From NCBI GenBank assembly GCA_017513085.1, contig JAFWDK010000016.1:1-64000 (forward strand): DNA of 64,000 nucleotides, in the 5' to 3' direction. This document shows, in pieces, positions 48,792-58,122 of the stretch (within the stretch, counting starts at the first letter, position 1; each line of letters begins with the position of its first letter). Both the position numbers and the translations under genes were made by a program. The DNA is from Clostridiales bacterium. Lineage in GTDB: Bacteria > Bacillota > Clostridia > Saccharofermentanales > Saccharofermentanaceae. The notes beneath the pieces are model-generated. The model saw only the letters and a list, made by a program, of their open reading frames with translations. It was not told the DNA's origin and did not search any database.

Positions 48792-50438
48792 ATGAAAAAA
48801 TCACTTTCAATCTGCAAGTGCGGTATTCCGCTTCTTGTCACACTTTTATTTCTTTCATCCTGTCATAAGGCAATAACAGCGCCGGAAACACAGTTGACTT
48901 CTACGGAACAGACTTCTTCCATATCTTCAAGTGAAAGCTCTCTCTCTTCCGCAGATGCAGAAGAAAGTACTTCTTCTTCGGATCAGGATCCTATTTCCCC
49001 TGGTTTTTCAAGTGCATCTTTTATCTCCGCGGACGATGATCTCGCTTTGGAGTTCAAGAAACTTCCGGGCGTGACCAAGGTGGAGCGAAGATCAGCTTTT
49101 AACCAGAATCAGTACATTCTTTCCTTCGATATGCCGATCGACCATAACGATCCCGGGAAAGGAACGTTTACCCAGAGAATGTATGTGTACTATAAAGACA
49201 AAGATGCGCCCAACATGTTCAATGTCGGAGGATATGATCTTTACTACGGTAGTTATGACGGTGATTTCTATGATGAGATGGAGCCTCTTTTTTCCAAAAC
49301 ATATAACTGCAACTTTTTCGAAGCAGAATACCGGTTTGACGGACTGTCCAAACCACAAGGATTTCAAAACGAGAAAACGGACTATTGGGAATATCTGACA
49401 TGTGCCCAGGCCAGTGAAGATTTCCATACCATGATTGAAAGCATGAAGACGCTTTTTTCTGGGAAATGGTGCTTCGAGGGAATGAGTAAAGGCGGGGAGT
49501 TTACTGCATACCACCTTTCCCGCTATCCGGACGATGCCGATCTTTTTCTCGCGGAATGCGCCATGCTTGATCTGGGACAGAATACTCCCGGACTCTGCGA
49601 GTATGTGTATTCCACTGCCGGAGACGATCGCTATGGCAAGGAAAAAGCACAGGAATACAGAGACCTTCTCCTGGAGTTCCAGGTGGAAATGATCAAGCAC
49701 AGAGACGATCTAGAGGACAAATACTATGATCTGGCTACCAACTACTATAGTGTGGTATTTGCTCCCGCTTTCACGAAAGAGATCCTATTCGACTGTACGG
49801 TCCTGGATGCAAGATATGTTTACCAGTACGATAGCACCGACACGCCTGAAGGTGACTATTTCAAACGAATGAGGGAAGTACTGGATCTGAAAGACGCTAA
49901 CGGTGCATCCGAGAGAGCCATGTTTGTAGATAAAGCCTGCGATCTGCTTACGGATCTATACGGCCCGTGGCAGTATGCCTATTCCGAACACGATACGATC
50001 TCTGATCCGGAGAGCGGGAACCTCTATGGTTTTCTGTTCCAATGTTTCTTCGAAGACGGGTATTACAACTACGATTTTTCCTATTTGCGTCAAGCACTGG
50101 AAAAGGACGGCAGCGGAGCATCCCTGTACATCACGGAAGAAATGGAACCGGATGTGTACGGATACCGGATCCCCGAGCACCACAAGAATCTATTCTCCTA
50201 CTCGCCGGATGTCAGAAACGCCAGGCGCCGTGCCGTGGAAAACACCACAACACCTCTGATCCTGGTCAACGGCCTGAGTGATATCTATCAGGCTGCGGAA
50301 ATAAAAGAATCCAAAAACCCCAACACGCACATCTTCAACATACCAAGTTCTTTTCACGACGAATGCACACTCGACTACTTAAGCGAGGAGCAGTTCAAAG
50401 AATACGACGCGATCGTACGTGAGGCATTAGGGATCTGA
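48792..50438 (+). CDS. Lipoprotein serine peptidase, family S37 (PS-10 tripeptidyl aminopeptidase-like)
   Basis: The 548-residue protein starts at ATG 48792 after GGCGAGGT; an upstream frame to 48744 is unsupported. A signal peptide with lipobox at C24 (FLSSC) is followed by a Ser/Thr/Glu linker to about residue 75. The rest matches the S37 family: YILSFDMPIDHNDPGKGTFTQR, EAEYRF, QASEDFHTMI and the nucleophile Ser in EGMSKGGEF (S232), with candidate Asp and His in the C-terminal part (LVNGLSDIYQ, SSFHDE). It would hydrolyse oligopeptides outside the cell. It is flanked by terminators or promoters and appears monocistronic. Confidence 0.8.
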   Translation: MKKSLSICKCGIPLLVTLLFLSSCHKAITAPETQLTSTEQTSSISSSESSLSSADAEESTSSSDQDPISPGFSSASFISADDDLALEFKKLPGVTKVERRSAFNQNQYILSFDMPIDHNDPGKGTFTQRMYVYYKDKDAPNMFNVGGYDLYYGSYDGDFYDEMEPLFSKTYNCNFFEAEYRFDGLSKPQGFQNEKTDYWEYLTCAQASEDFHTMIESMKTLFSGKWCFEGMSKGGEFTAYHLSRYPDDADLFLAECAMLDLGQNTPGLCEYVYSTAGDDRYGKEKAQEYRDLLLEFQVEMIKHRDDLEDKYYDLATNYYSVVFAPAFTKEILFDCTVLDARYVYQYDSTDTPEGDYFKRMREVLDLKDANGASERAMFVDKACDLLTDLYGPWQYAYSEHDTISDPESGNLYGFLFQCFFEDGYYNYDFSYLRQALEKDGSGASLYITEEMEPDVYGYRIPEHHKNLFSYSPDVRNARRRAVENTTTPLILVNGLSDIYQAAEIKESKNPNTHIFNIPSSFHDECTLDYLSEEQFKEYDAIVREALGI

Positions 50439-50508
50439 GACATCTTACCGGCCGGTATCTATTCACTTGAATATGAAGTTGCTATAATACTTGCCGAGGT
50501 GAATCATT

Positions 50509-51474
50509 ATGAAGATCGTAGTACTTGACGGATATACCCTGAATCCGGGAGATATTTCCTGGGAACCATTTGAAAAGCTCGGCGAACTGGTAGTCTATGA
50601 CTACACGGCGCCTTCCGAGGTCTTCGAGCGACTTTCCGGCGTTTCGGTCTGCCTGACCAACAAAACCTGTTTCCCGAAAGAAGTGCTGGAAAAGCTTCCG
50701 GACCTTCGCTACATCGGCTGTCTTTCCACCGGCTTTAACGTCGTGGACATTGAGTACGCCCACGAGCACGGCATTATCGTGACGAATATTCCGGAGTACG
50801 CCACCTTCGCCACCGCGCAGATGACGATTGCCCTGATCCTGGAGATTGCGGATAAGGTTGGTCATCACAGTGACCTCGTGCATGAGGGCGTCTGGACGAA
50901 GAATCGCGATTTCTGTTTCTGGGACGGCTCCCTGACTGAGCTCTGGGGCAAGACCCTCGGGCTTTTCGGTTTTGGAAAGATCGCTTCCCGTGTGTCGAAG
51001 ATCGCGTCCGCACTGGGCATGCGTGTTCTCGCCTGCCGCCGTTCCGAAGTGACCGAAGAGATGCGTCAGGCCGATCCGCAGGTCACCTTTGTTGATGCAG
51101 ACACCCTTTGGAAAGAGTCGGACATCCTCTCCTTCCACTGCCCGTTGACCGCAGCGACCACCGGCCTCGTCAATGACGAGATCATCGCGAAAATGAAAGA
51201 CGGCGTAGTCCTGATCAACACTTCCCGTGGCCCCGTTCTGGACGAATCTTCCGTAGCACGGGCACTTGCTTCTGGAAAGATCGCAGCGCTCGGTGCCGAT
51301 GTCGTCAGTGTCGAACCGATCCGGGAAGACAATCCTCTTCTCTCTGCACCGAACACGTATCTCACCCCACATATCGCCTGGGCGCCTTTTGAAACCAGAA
51401 AACGCCTGATGGGCGTCGCGTCCGAAAACCTCGCGGCCTATTTGTCGGGCACACCTGTCAACGTGGTTTCCTAA
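50509..51474 (+). CDS. D-isomer-specific 2-hydroxyacid dehydrogenase (glycerate/hydroxypyruvate type)
   Basis: The 321-residue protein has the NAD-binding GFGKIASRVSKIASALGMRV, catalytic Arg in NTSRGPVLDE, the following Glu region, and catalytic His in LTPHIAWAPFE. The order of domains and length match glycerate dehydrogenase-like members that reduce hydroxypyruvate or similar 2-oxoacids. CGAGGTGA lies 9 bases before the ATG. A TATAAT at 50484-50489 may be its -10 box. It is the first of a probable short unit with the COG2426 gene. Confidence 0.9.
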   Translation: MKIVVLDGYTLNPGDISWEPFEKLGELVVYDYTAPSEVFERLSGVSVCLTNKTCFPKEVLEKLPDLRYIGCLSTGFNVVDIEYAHEHGIIVTNIPEYATFATAQMTIALILEIADKVGHHSDLVHEGVWTKNRDFCFWDGSLTELWGKTLGLFGFGKIASRVSKIASALGMRVLACRRSEVTEEMRQADPQVTFVDADTLWKESDILSFHCPLTAATTGLVNDEIIAKMKDGVVLINTSRGPVLDESSVARALASGKIAALGADVVSVEPIREDNPLLSAPNTYLTPHIAWAPFETRKRLMGVASENLAAYLSGTPVNVVS

Positions 51475-51551
51475 AAGTTTGGCAAGTACCGCCGTTTGTG
51501 GTATTCTTAATCAAGTTTGTCAGATTATTCGAATAAAAAAGGAGTCTAGAA

Positions 51552-52016
51552 ATGTTCACAGATGCACTTTATGTGTTCCTTATATCCATGATCCCGATCG
51601 TCGAGCTGCGTGCCAGTATCCCTGCAGGCGCGGCACTTGGTCTTCCGTGGTATATCACGATCTCGGTCGCGATCATCGGTAACCTGCTTCCGGTCCCGTT
51701 CATCCTTCTCTTTGTTAAGAAGGTTTTTGACTGGATGAGAAAGTATCCGAAACTCAAGAAGATCGTTGATTTCTGTGAAAATAAATTCGCCAAAAAGGTC
51801 GCCAAAGCCGGTAATACAGCATTCTGGACACTGGTCGGTTTCATCGCGATTCCGTTGCCCGGCACCGGTGCATGGACCGGAAGCGGCATTGCCGCAATCT
51901 GCGAAGTTCCTTTTAAGAAAGGCGTCCTCGCAGCCATCATCGGAGTTGTCATTGCCGCTGTCGTCGTCACTTTGATCGCATATGGTGCGCTGGCCGGACT
52001 GAGCTTCCTGCTGTAA
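51552..52016 (+). CDS. COG2426 small membrane protein (putative small multidrug export protein)
   Basis: The 154-residue protein has four membrane helices and the conserved ISMIPIVELRASIPAGAALGLPWY at the N-terminus and FIAIPLPGTGAWTGSGIAA in the third helix, both hallmarks of COG2426. The export function is only inferred in databases. AAAAAGGAG precedes the start, and a terminator follows at 52044-52084. Confidence 0.88.
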   Translation: MFTDALYVFLISMIPIVELRASIPAGAALGLPWYITISVAIIGNLLPVPFILLFVKKVFDWMRKYPKLKKIVDFCENKFAKKVAKAGNTAFWTLVGFIAIPLPGTGAWTGSGIAAICEVPFKKGVLAAIIGVVIAAVVVTLIAYGALAGLSFLL

Positions 52017-52043
52017 TCATTTCTTCAAACCTTAAATCTGTAT

Positions 52044-52084
52044 AAACCTCGATGATGCTTTGTTTTCTGCATCTTCGAGGTTTT
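52044..52084 (+). terminator. Intrinsic terminator after the COG2426 gene
   Basis: AAACCTCGA (52044-52052) pairs with TCGAGGTTT (52075-52083), with a partial inner stem GATG/CATC, followed by TTTTAATC. Confidence 0.75.
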
Positions 52085-52140
52085 AATCATTTTGGATGTG
52101 GTAAAATATTACTGTACATATGCAATAAGTGGAGATTATT

Positions 52141-53400
52141 ATGATGCAAAAAAGTCGAAGCTGTTCAATTTTACTTACATCGATACTACTGGTTTCTCTG
52201 GTGGGTTGTAATAATCAAACCAGTTCTACCAACCGCAGTTTTGAAAGTAGTGTTATCGTGTCTGGCGATAGCACTACTATTTCTGTATCAGGAACATCAA
52301 CACAAACTACAAAACAAACATTTGAAAATACTGACCTGAACTTATCTGTCAGTGACAACCTTCTGGTCGTTGATCATGGAAAAGACAAGGCAAGTGCTTA
52401 TAAAGTGAATTGCTACTTTCGTCCGGAAAGATGGGAAGGCAATGACACTTGGAAGAAAAGCTGGATAAGTACAAGCTGGTGTTATGGACACACTTTCAGT
52501 TCTAAACTGGAAGAAATACCCAAAGACGCATCAGAATTAGACGGCTGGGTCAATTCGTGTAATACGATATCCTTTTATCAGGCTTCAAAAAATATCTTGA
52601 ACATCGGATCGACTCCTGTTGGAGAGATTCCAGGGATTTCGGATATTCCTTCCGACGTTGTTGATCTTCCTACTAAAAGCGAACTGATCGTCTATAGGCT
52701 AAACCTCGAAACGTATCCTTGGGAACTTGAGTTAAGTGCGAATAAATCCTTCAAAACCTCTCACGCTGATATGTATCATATCTGTTCTTTTGTAGATGAA
52801 ATTCCTTGTGGGATTACGGCTTTCTCTTCTTCGGGCGCTATGGGGCTTGGGGTCACCTCATCTGAATTTCCAACCTATGAATGGCCGGGTGTGATGAAAC
52901 CAGCATCTTGTATGTGGCCGGATGGTCAACAGCAGTATACTAATGGCGATACAATTATTGAAGTAGATGATATTCGGTACAAGATCAAGGAAACTATTGT
53001 GGATCAAGGTGATATTCTCTCTGCTCAGGACTGTCTGAAAGAAGTTTCCAATGCAATCCAATATGACATGACATACTTTACCGATAAGAATATTGAAGTC
53101 TATTCAGCAGAACTACGCTATATGCTTCTTCGTGAGCATCCAAGGGTTGAGACGACCTTTAATGGAAAGCGCTGGGTCTGGAACGACGAGGAAGAGTTCT
53201 TCCTGATTCCTGTTTGGGAATATTCCATGATTGTCTGGGGAAACGATTCGATTCAGCAAAACACGAATCAATTGCTCGAACAGAAGTCATATCGTTATAC
53301 AGTCTATATTAATGCATTAACCGGTAAATCCATGTATTCTGACACACATGGTCCTGCAGATCCGGAATACCATCCTTTCCTGTATGACCACGAGATATAA
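52141..53400 (+). CDS. Lipoprotein of unknown function
   Basis: The 419-residue protein starts at ATG 52141 behind GTGGAG. A lipobox ends at C23 (SLVGC), followed by a Ser/Thr linker. The body contains tryptophan-rich strands; the last 130 residues (VDDIRYKIKETIVDQG ... YRYTVYINALTGKSMYSD) resemble the extracytoplasmic domains of YycI/PepSY-type lipoproteins, but the match is weak. The gene is visibly more AT-rich than most of the window and has more A/T-ending codons. It lies 12 bases before the solute-binding protein gene and both probably share a transcript. Confidence 0.72.
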   Translation: MMQKSRSCSILLTSILLVSLVGCNNQTSSTNRSFESSVIVSGDSTTISVSGTSTQTTKQTFENTDLNLSVSDNLLVVDHGKDKASAYKVNCYFRPERWEGNDTWKKSWISTSWCYGHTFSSKLEEIPKDASELDGWVNSCNTISFYQASKNILNIGSTPVGEIPGISDIPSDVVDLPTKSELIVYRLNLETYPWELELSANKSFKTSHADMYHICSFVDEIPCGITAFSSSGAMGLGVTSSEFPTYEWPGVMKPASCMWPDGQQQYTNGDTIIEVDDIRYKIKETIVDQGDILSAQDCLKEVSNAIQYDMTYFTDKNIEVYSAELRYMLLREHPRVETTFNGKRWVWNDEEEFFLIPVWEYSMIVWGNDSIQQNTNQLLEQKSYRYTVYINALTGKSMYSDTHGPADPEYHPFLYDHEI

Positions 53401-53412
53401 GAGAGATCGTTT

Positions 53413-55650
53413 ATGAAGAAGATTTGGAAATCAATATTACTCTTTCTTTTATCAATGACAATGATTCTTCCGATGTGTACTTCTTGTAAGAAAGAACAGT
53501 CGCAGTCTGTGGAGAGCAAGGGCGGCTACAACAATGCTTTTTTTGAAATCCCGGTAAAAGACGGCTTCGAGACAAAACTCGAGACAGTTCTTTTTGATGA
53601 TGGGGCTTTCTCTATCGTCACTCTATATACAAGTCTGGATAGAGAGAATAAAACCCCGGAACAGTACACGGATATATACAGAGTAGACGAGAAGGGGAAG
53701 TTACTCTCAACACTAGAAATTACCGGTGCTCAAGTTCCATCTGCCATAATCGGGAACACTTTTGCATTCATAGGGTATAAATTGGACGATTCTGGAGCAA
53801 CCGGCGGCGTTGCTAATCATTCTTCCCGTCAACAGGCGATAGTTTTTTTAGACAAGAACAGTGGCGACTTCGTTCGGGATATTCCTTTGGATTATCAGGC
53901 AGACAGAATTGCAAGCATTTCAGATGGCTTTATTGTGGTTGGCGGAGGAAAACTGAATCGTTATACGACAGATGGTACATTACTAAACACAGTAGAAATT
54001 TCTTTTTCTTGTTGTTTGGATGGCGTTCCGGTCTTTGAGGAAAATGGAAAATACTTTGTTGTGGAGGAAACAGCCGATTTGGAATATAACTACTACGAAG
54101 TGGACTTTTCTACTGGCTCTGTCAGAAAAGTGATTTCCGGAAATGATGCAGGATTGAATAATGCGCGAACCATCTCTGGCAACAGGTATTTTACATCCAA
54201 TGGAGAATATCGTGTAGATTGCACTAATCGTCAGGTATTGAGACTTGCCGACTGGAATAAAGTAGATATCCGGCCGGAAAAGAGAATGCTCTATATGCAG
54301 CCTGTGTATTATGCGATAGATGATGATCATTTTGCCAGACGGTATATGTATGGTGATGGAACCATAGAATTACTTCTTTTCTCTTATGATCCCGAGAGAA
54401 AAATCTATGCCCGAGAAAAAATAGTATTGGGCGGTTTTGGAATCTATGATGATCTGCCGCTCGGGTGGGCTATCTATGAGTTTAATACGAACAACAAAAA
54501 ATACAAAATTGATATAGATGATTATACCGGGCGTTTTATGAATGATTCCGGAATGGATGTCAGACAGGAACTGCTTCGTCTCATGAAATACTTTCAAGAA
54601 GGACATACCCCGGATATTTTCTATGGAAACAGTTTTGATTACGAGTATTGGGGACGCAATGGCATGGTGCTCGACTTGATTCCTTTCATTGAGAAAGATT
54701 CTTCATTCTCCCTGGATATCCTTTCAGAAGCAGGAAAACGCTTATTTCTCGATCAGGATGGTCATTGTTATCAGGTTTTTTCCTCTTACCGTTTGGATGG
54801 GTATTTCGGGTTAAAAAGTGTTTTTGATACCATGGAAGATATGAGTTTCGCTGGCTTGGTTCAGTATTCGCAGGATCACGAGATGCTCTTTAATGGAACA
54901 GATGACGCAATCGATCTGGTATCAGGCGTTATTGGACGTAATTACATCGACTTGTTCCCTCCGGTTGAAAATTCAACAGCAATTACGTTGAGTGAACTTG
55001 CCACAGTAATTCGTTGTGCAACTACGATCGGTTCATATCCATATAGATTCGAACCATCTATGGCGGCCGATGTAAAAAACCGGACTGCGCTTCTTTACGG
55101 TACCAATATAGGTGAATTCGAAACATTTGAAAGTATGGAAAAAACTGTAGGAGAGAGAATGGTGTATGTCGGAATTCCTTCGGTAAAGGATTCTCTACGG
55201 GTTGCAGAAGCAGGAGGAATTGTTGCTGTTTCCTCTTCTTCTAAGAACCCGGATATATGTTGGGATTTTATCAAGTATATGTTTTCCGAAGACGTTCAGA
55301 AGACAGTAGCTTTGAACCAGTCCATTCCTGTCCGTCAGGACGTGATCGACACCCTTACCGAGGCATTTCTGCATCCTGAAAAAATAAGCGACAGTTCCGT
55401 GAAGAGTTTGGTGAAAGGATTCTACCGGACAGAAAAAGCAGGCGGTACAGTTTCTGCTGAACAATGGATCGTAGACGATTATCTGGCAGCAATCAATTCT
55501 CCAAACAGGCTGAAAACTTACGACTGGGGTCTATACTCCATAATACGGGACGAAGTGAATTCCTACTATTCTCAGAACAGAAGCCCAGAGCAGATCGCGG
55601 ACACCTTGTTTAGCAGGATCAAGTTATATGTTGAAGAAAACTACGGTTGA
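53413..55650 (+). CDS. Large extracellular solute-binding protein (two-domain type)
   Basis: The 745-residue protein has a signal peptide; the cysteine to be lipidated could be C22 or C25 (MCTSC), neither an ideal lipobox. Residues up to about 330 are beta-rich, and the second half is a family 1-type binding domain ending with DICWDFIKYMFSEDVQKTVALNQSIPVRQDVI, closely comparable in layout to 41007-43427. No permease genes accompany it, so it may serve distant permeases or act as a sensor with the lipoprotein upstream. It is AT-rich relative to neighbours. A terminator follows at 55769. Confidence 0.78.
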   Translation: MKKIWKSILLFLLSMTMILPMCTSCKKEQSQSVESKGGYNNAFFEIPVKDGFETKLETVLFDDGAFSIVTLYTSLDRENKTPEQYTDIYRVDEKGKLLSTLEITGAQVPSAIIGNTFAFIGYKLDDSGATGGVANHSSRQQAIVFLDKNSGDFVRDIPLDYQADRIASISDGFIVVGGGKLNRYTTDGTLLNTVEISFSCCLDGVPVFEENGKYFVVEETADLEYNYYEVDFSTGSVRKVISGNDAGLNNARTISGNRYFTSNGEYRVDCTNRQVLRLADWNKVDIRPEKRMLYMQPVYYAIDDDHFARRYMYGDGTIELLLFSYDPERKIYAREKIVLGGFGIYDDLPLGWAIYEFNTNNKKYKIDIDDYTGRFMNDSGMDVRQELLRLMKYFQEGHTPDIFYGNSFDYEYWGRNGMVLDLIPFIEKDSSFSLDILSEAGKRLFLDQDGHCYQVFSSYRLDGYFGLKSVFDTMEDMSFAGLVQYSQDHEMLFNGTDDAIDLVSGVIGRNYIDLFPPVENSTAITLSELATVIRCATTIGSYPYRFEPSMAADVKNRTALLYGTNIGEFETFESMEKTVGERMVYVGIPSVKDSLRVAEAGGIVAVSSSSKNPDICWDFIKYMFSEDVQKTVALNQSIPVRQDVIDTLTEAFLHPEKISDSSVKSLVKGFYRTEKAGGTVSAEQWIVDDYLAAINSPNRLKTYDWGLYSIIRDEVNSYYSQNRSPEQIADTLFSRIKLYVEENYG

Positions 55651-55768
55651 TCCTCACTAGTTCTTCCAGTAAAGCCACTCTTTTTCACCAAGATCCGCAT
55701 AAAAAAACAAGTCTTTCTGATATCTTTCAGGACCTGTTTCAAAAGTACACAACAAAACCATTTTCAGT

Positions 55769-55801
55769 CACTGGAAAATCGTTGTTTTTCCAGTGCTTTT
55801 T
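55769..55801 (+). terminator. Intrinsic terminator after the solute-binding protein gene
   Basis: CACTGGAAAA (55769-55778) pairs with TTTTCCAGTG (55786-55795), followed by CTTTTT. The rest of the 309-base gap to 55960 holds an extended -10 motif TGATATAAT (55825-55833) that may start the antiporter transcript, and no gene. Confidence 0.82.
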
Positions 55802-55959
55802 GATGCGTCATCGCGATTCGTTGGTGATATAATGCGAAACTGTGCGAAAAGAACTCAATTAAGTTTCTTCTGCACAGAAATGACAGATATAAACACCGCC
55901 GCTTTTGCAAAGGCGCTAATTGCGGCAAAGAGATGGACTTTTGGGGGAGATGACGAATT

Positions 55960-57216
55960 ATGAATAACATGCTCATGAGCCTGGCTTTAGTACTTCTTAT
56001 CGGATTCTGCATCAGCGGGATCTTTAAGAAGCTGCATATTCCGTCCCTTTTGGGACTTATCATTACAGGTATCGTGCTCGGTCCGTCCGTCCTGAATCTT
56101 CTCGATCCGAAGATCCTGTCGATCTCTTCCGAGCTTCGTGAGATCGCTCTGATCGTTATTCTTTTCCGCGCAGGTCTGAGTCTGGATATCAGTGACATGA
56201 AGAAGATCGGACGTCCGGCGATCATGCTGTGCTTCGTGCCGGCTACATTTGAAATCATCGGTGCTATCGTCCTTGGTCCTGCATGTCTCGGTCTTTCCCG
56301 TGTGGATTCTGCCATTGTTGGCGCCATGCTGGCTGCTGCTTCCCCGGCGATCATTGTGCCGAAGATGCTGTGGCTCATGGAAGAGGGCTATGGTACGGAC
56401 AAGCATATCCCTCAACTCATCATGGCCGGCGCTTCCGCCGACGATATCTACGCCATCGTACTCTTCACCGCCTTCATCGGCATGAGCAAGGGTGACGGCA
56501 TCTCCGCCTGGACCATCGTATCGATCCCGATCTCCATCGTGACCGGTCTTGCTGTCGGTATCGTGTTCGGCATCATCATCTCACAGATCTTCAAGATGAT
56601 CCATCTTCGTGACACAGTAAAGATCCTCCTTCTCTTCGGTCTGTCTTTCCTGTTTGTCGGATGCGAATCCTTTATTTCGAAATACGTCCCCTTCTCAGGA
56701 CTTCTGGCCGTCATGGCTCTGGGCGGAGCGATCCTGAACCGCCGTGCGACCGTGGCCAAGCGTCTCTCCGTCAAGATTTCCAAGATCTGGGTCGGTGCCG
56801 AACTTTTGCTGTTCGTCATGCTGGGGTCTGCCGTTGAGATCAAGGCTCTGCTCTCTGCAGGTCTGGGTTCTGTCCTTCTGATCTTAGGCGCGCTTTTGTT
56901 CCGTTCGGTCGGCGTCATCGTCAGTCTTCTTGGTTCCGGTCTCACCTGGAAAGAGATCCTCTATTGTGACGTCGCCTATTTCCCGAAAGCAACCGTTCAG
57001 GCAGCCGTTGGTGCGATTCCTCTGGCGCAGGGTCTTCTCTGCGGTATGATGGTCCTGACCACCGCTGTTTTGTCCATTCTCATTACCGCACCGCTCGGCG
57101 CGATCCTTATGGATCTGACCGTCAAAAAATGTCTCAAGCGGAGCAAGAACCCACGAGAGCTTTCGAGCCGGAATCCCGGACTCAATCTCCCCCCGGAAGA
57201 AAAAAGTTCAATGTGA
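55960..57216 (+). CDS. CPA2-family cation:proton antiporter
   Basis: The 418-residue protein has about twelve membrane helices and the conserved features of Na+/H+ exchanger family 2: IPSLLGLIITGIVLGPSVL in the first helices, FRAGLSLDI, and the ASADDIYAIVLF helix with the paired Asp residues of the ion-binding site. There is no C-terminal TrkA-N (RCK) domain. GGGGGAGATGACGAATT precedes the ATG. It ends 67 bases before the converging immunity gene, with a shared terminator between. Confidence 0.92.
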   Translation: MNNMLMSLALVLLIGFCISGIFKKLHIPSLLGLIITGIVLGPSVLNLLDPKILSISSELREIALIVILFRAGLSLDISDMKKIGRPAIMLCFVPATFEIIGAIVLGPACLGLSRVDSAIVGAMLAAASPAIIVPKMLWLMEEGYGTDKHIPQLIMAGASADDIYAIVLFTAFIGMSKGDGISAWTIVSIPISIVTGLAVGIVFGIIISQIFKMIHLRDTVKILLLFGLSFLFVGCESFISKYVPFSGLLAVMALGGAILNRRATVAKRLSVKISKIWVGAELLLFVMLGSAVEIKALLSAGLGSVLLILGALLFRSVGVIVSLLGSGLTWKEILYCDVAYFPKATVQAAVGAIPLAQGLLCGMMVLTTAVLSILITAPLGAILMDLTVKKCLKRSKNPRELSSRNPGLNLPPEEKSSM

Positions 57217-57241
57217 TAATTCTTGGCTAATGTAAAAACTG

Positions 57242-57275
57242 ATGGGGAGACACGAAAAATGTTGTGTCTCCCCAT
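57242..57275. terminator. Bidirectional terminator between antiporter and toxin-immunity operon
   Basis: ATGGGGAGACAC (57242-57253) pairs perfectly with GTGTCTCCCCAT (57264-57275). Short T-rich flanks on both sides (TTTACATTC forward, TTTTTACATT reverse) fit use by both converging units. It also marks the left edge of the AT-rich islet. Confidence 0.8.
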
Positions 57276-57283
57276 TTACATTC

Positions 57284-57619
57284 TTAGTCTTCAATTACAC
57301 CCTCAGCTGATTCTATAAACGACCAAATGTTATATTTCTCTGTCTCCTCCGGGTATTTTTCTGCAAGCCTTTTGATCGCATCTATGAAAGCAGGACTCTG
57401 AGATATTTTTGCAATATCATCAAAAACTTCGCTTAGCCATGAGAACTGATCGGCAGTACAATCATTATCAAGAAACTCAACAGACTGGTTAATGTCTTCA
57501 GTAAACAACGCAATCAGTTTCTTATGGTTCTGGTCTATTCCCTCTTCCCACTCATCTTGTCCTTCAATCCAAAGGTGTTCACGTTCTTCAATTATAGGTA
57601 TTATCTTTTCTTTAATCAT
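57284..57619 (-). CDS. Probable immunity protein for the EndoU toxin
   Basis: The 111-residue protein is small, soluble, strongly acidic and helix-rich, with Trp residues scattered (LWIEGQDEWEEG, FSWLSEVFDD, YNIWSFIES). It starts within the stop of the EndoU gene (ATGA, 4-base overlap). Small acidic proteins encoded directly after a toxin domain are typically cognate immunity proteins that neutralise basic nucleases by direct binding. I do not recognise its sequence family, so the call rests on position, coupling and charge. It is last in the operon before the terminator at 57242-57275. Confidence 0.6.
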   Translation of the reverse strand: MIKEKIIPIIEEREHLWIEGQDEWEEGIDQNHKKLIALFTEDINQSVEFLDNDCTADQFSWLSEVFDDIAKISQSPAFIDAIKRLAEKYPEETEKYNIWSFIESAEGVIED

Positions 57620-58122
57620 TTTTTCTTCCTCCGTAAAACCGAACTCTGGTCACTGTCTGGAAAGACAGTGGCTATTTTTCCATGTGTTTTTATAACGCCA
57701 ACTCGAACTCCTTTATATACACCCCACATTGTTACTCCATCAGGGGATCGTCGATTCTGTCGTAACCCTGCAACATGTTCGCCGGCACGTCGAATATCCC
57801 TATTGGTCCATTCCTTTGGAAACCAAGCTTGTCCTATGCCAGAACGTTTCTGCTTATTGGCATGATCTGGAATATAGCCGACTCGGACACCATTAGTATA
57901 TGTCTTAACTATATGGTATTCAATTTTGTATTTGTCAAGTAATTCCATGCCATACTGACTATGTCCTCCGCTAGCCAGTCGAATTTTCTTGCTCGTTTTG
58001 CCGTCCTTCTTAATCATTCTCCATTTGAAAGTTCCCTCACTGGAATGTACTAAAGCAAAATCACTTACGCTTCTACCTGAACCTTTTGTGTTCAAGTATC
58101 TGCCACTTTTACTCGTCCCCAT
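57616..58122 (-). CDS. Stand-alone EndoU-family ribonuclease (toxin domain)
   Basis: The 168-residue protein starts at ATG 58122, behind GAGGTG and inside the end of the DUF4417 gene (14-base overlap); the longer open frame upstream is a shadow. Residues 52-157 form a bacterial EndoU nuclease domain: GGHSQYGMELLDK, NGVRVGYIPDH, GIGQAWFPKEW, AGEHVAG, DGVTMWGVYKGVRVGVIKTHGKIATVFPD. His54, His116 and Lys145 or Lys149 are candidate catalytic residues. The N-terminal 50 residues are basic and polar, with no signal peptide, LXG or other export domain. The protein is basic overall. Domains like this usually form the C-terminus of long secreted toxins; here it is free and coupled to DUF4417 and an immunity-like gene. 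Confidence 0.82.
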   Translation of the reverse strand: MGTSKSGRYLNTKGSGRSVSDFALVHSSEGTFKWRMIKKDGKTSKKIRLASGGHSQYGMELLDKYKIEYHIVKTYTNGVRVGYIPDHANKQKRSGIGQAWFPKEWTNRDIRRAGEHVAGLRQNRRSPDGVTMWGVYKGVRVGVIKTHGKIATVFPDSDQSSVLRRKKK

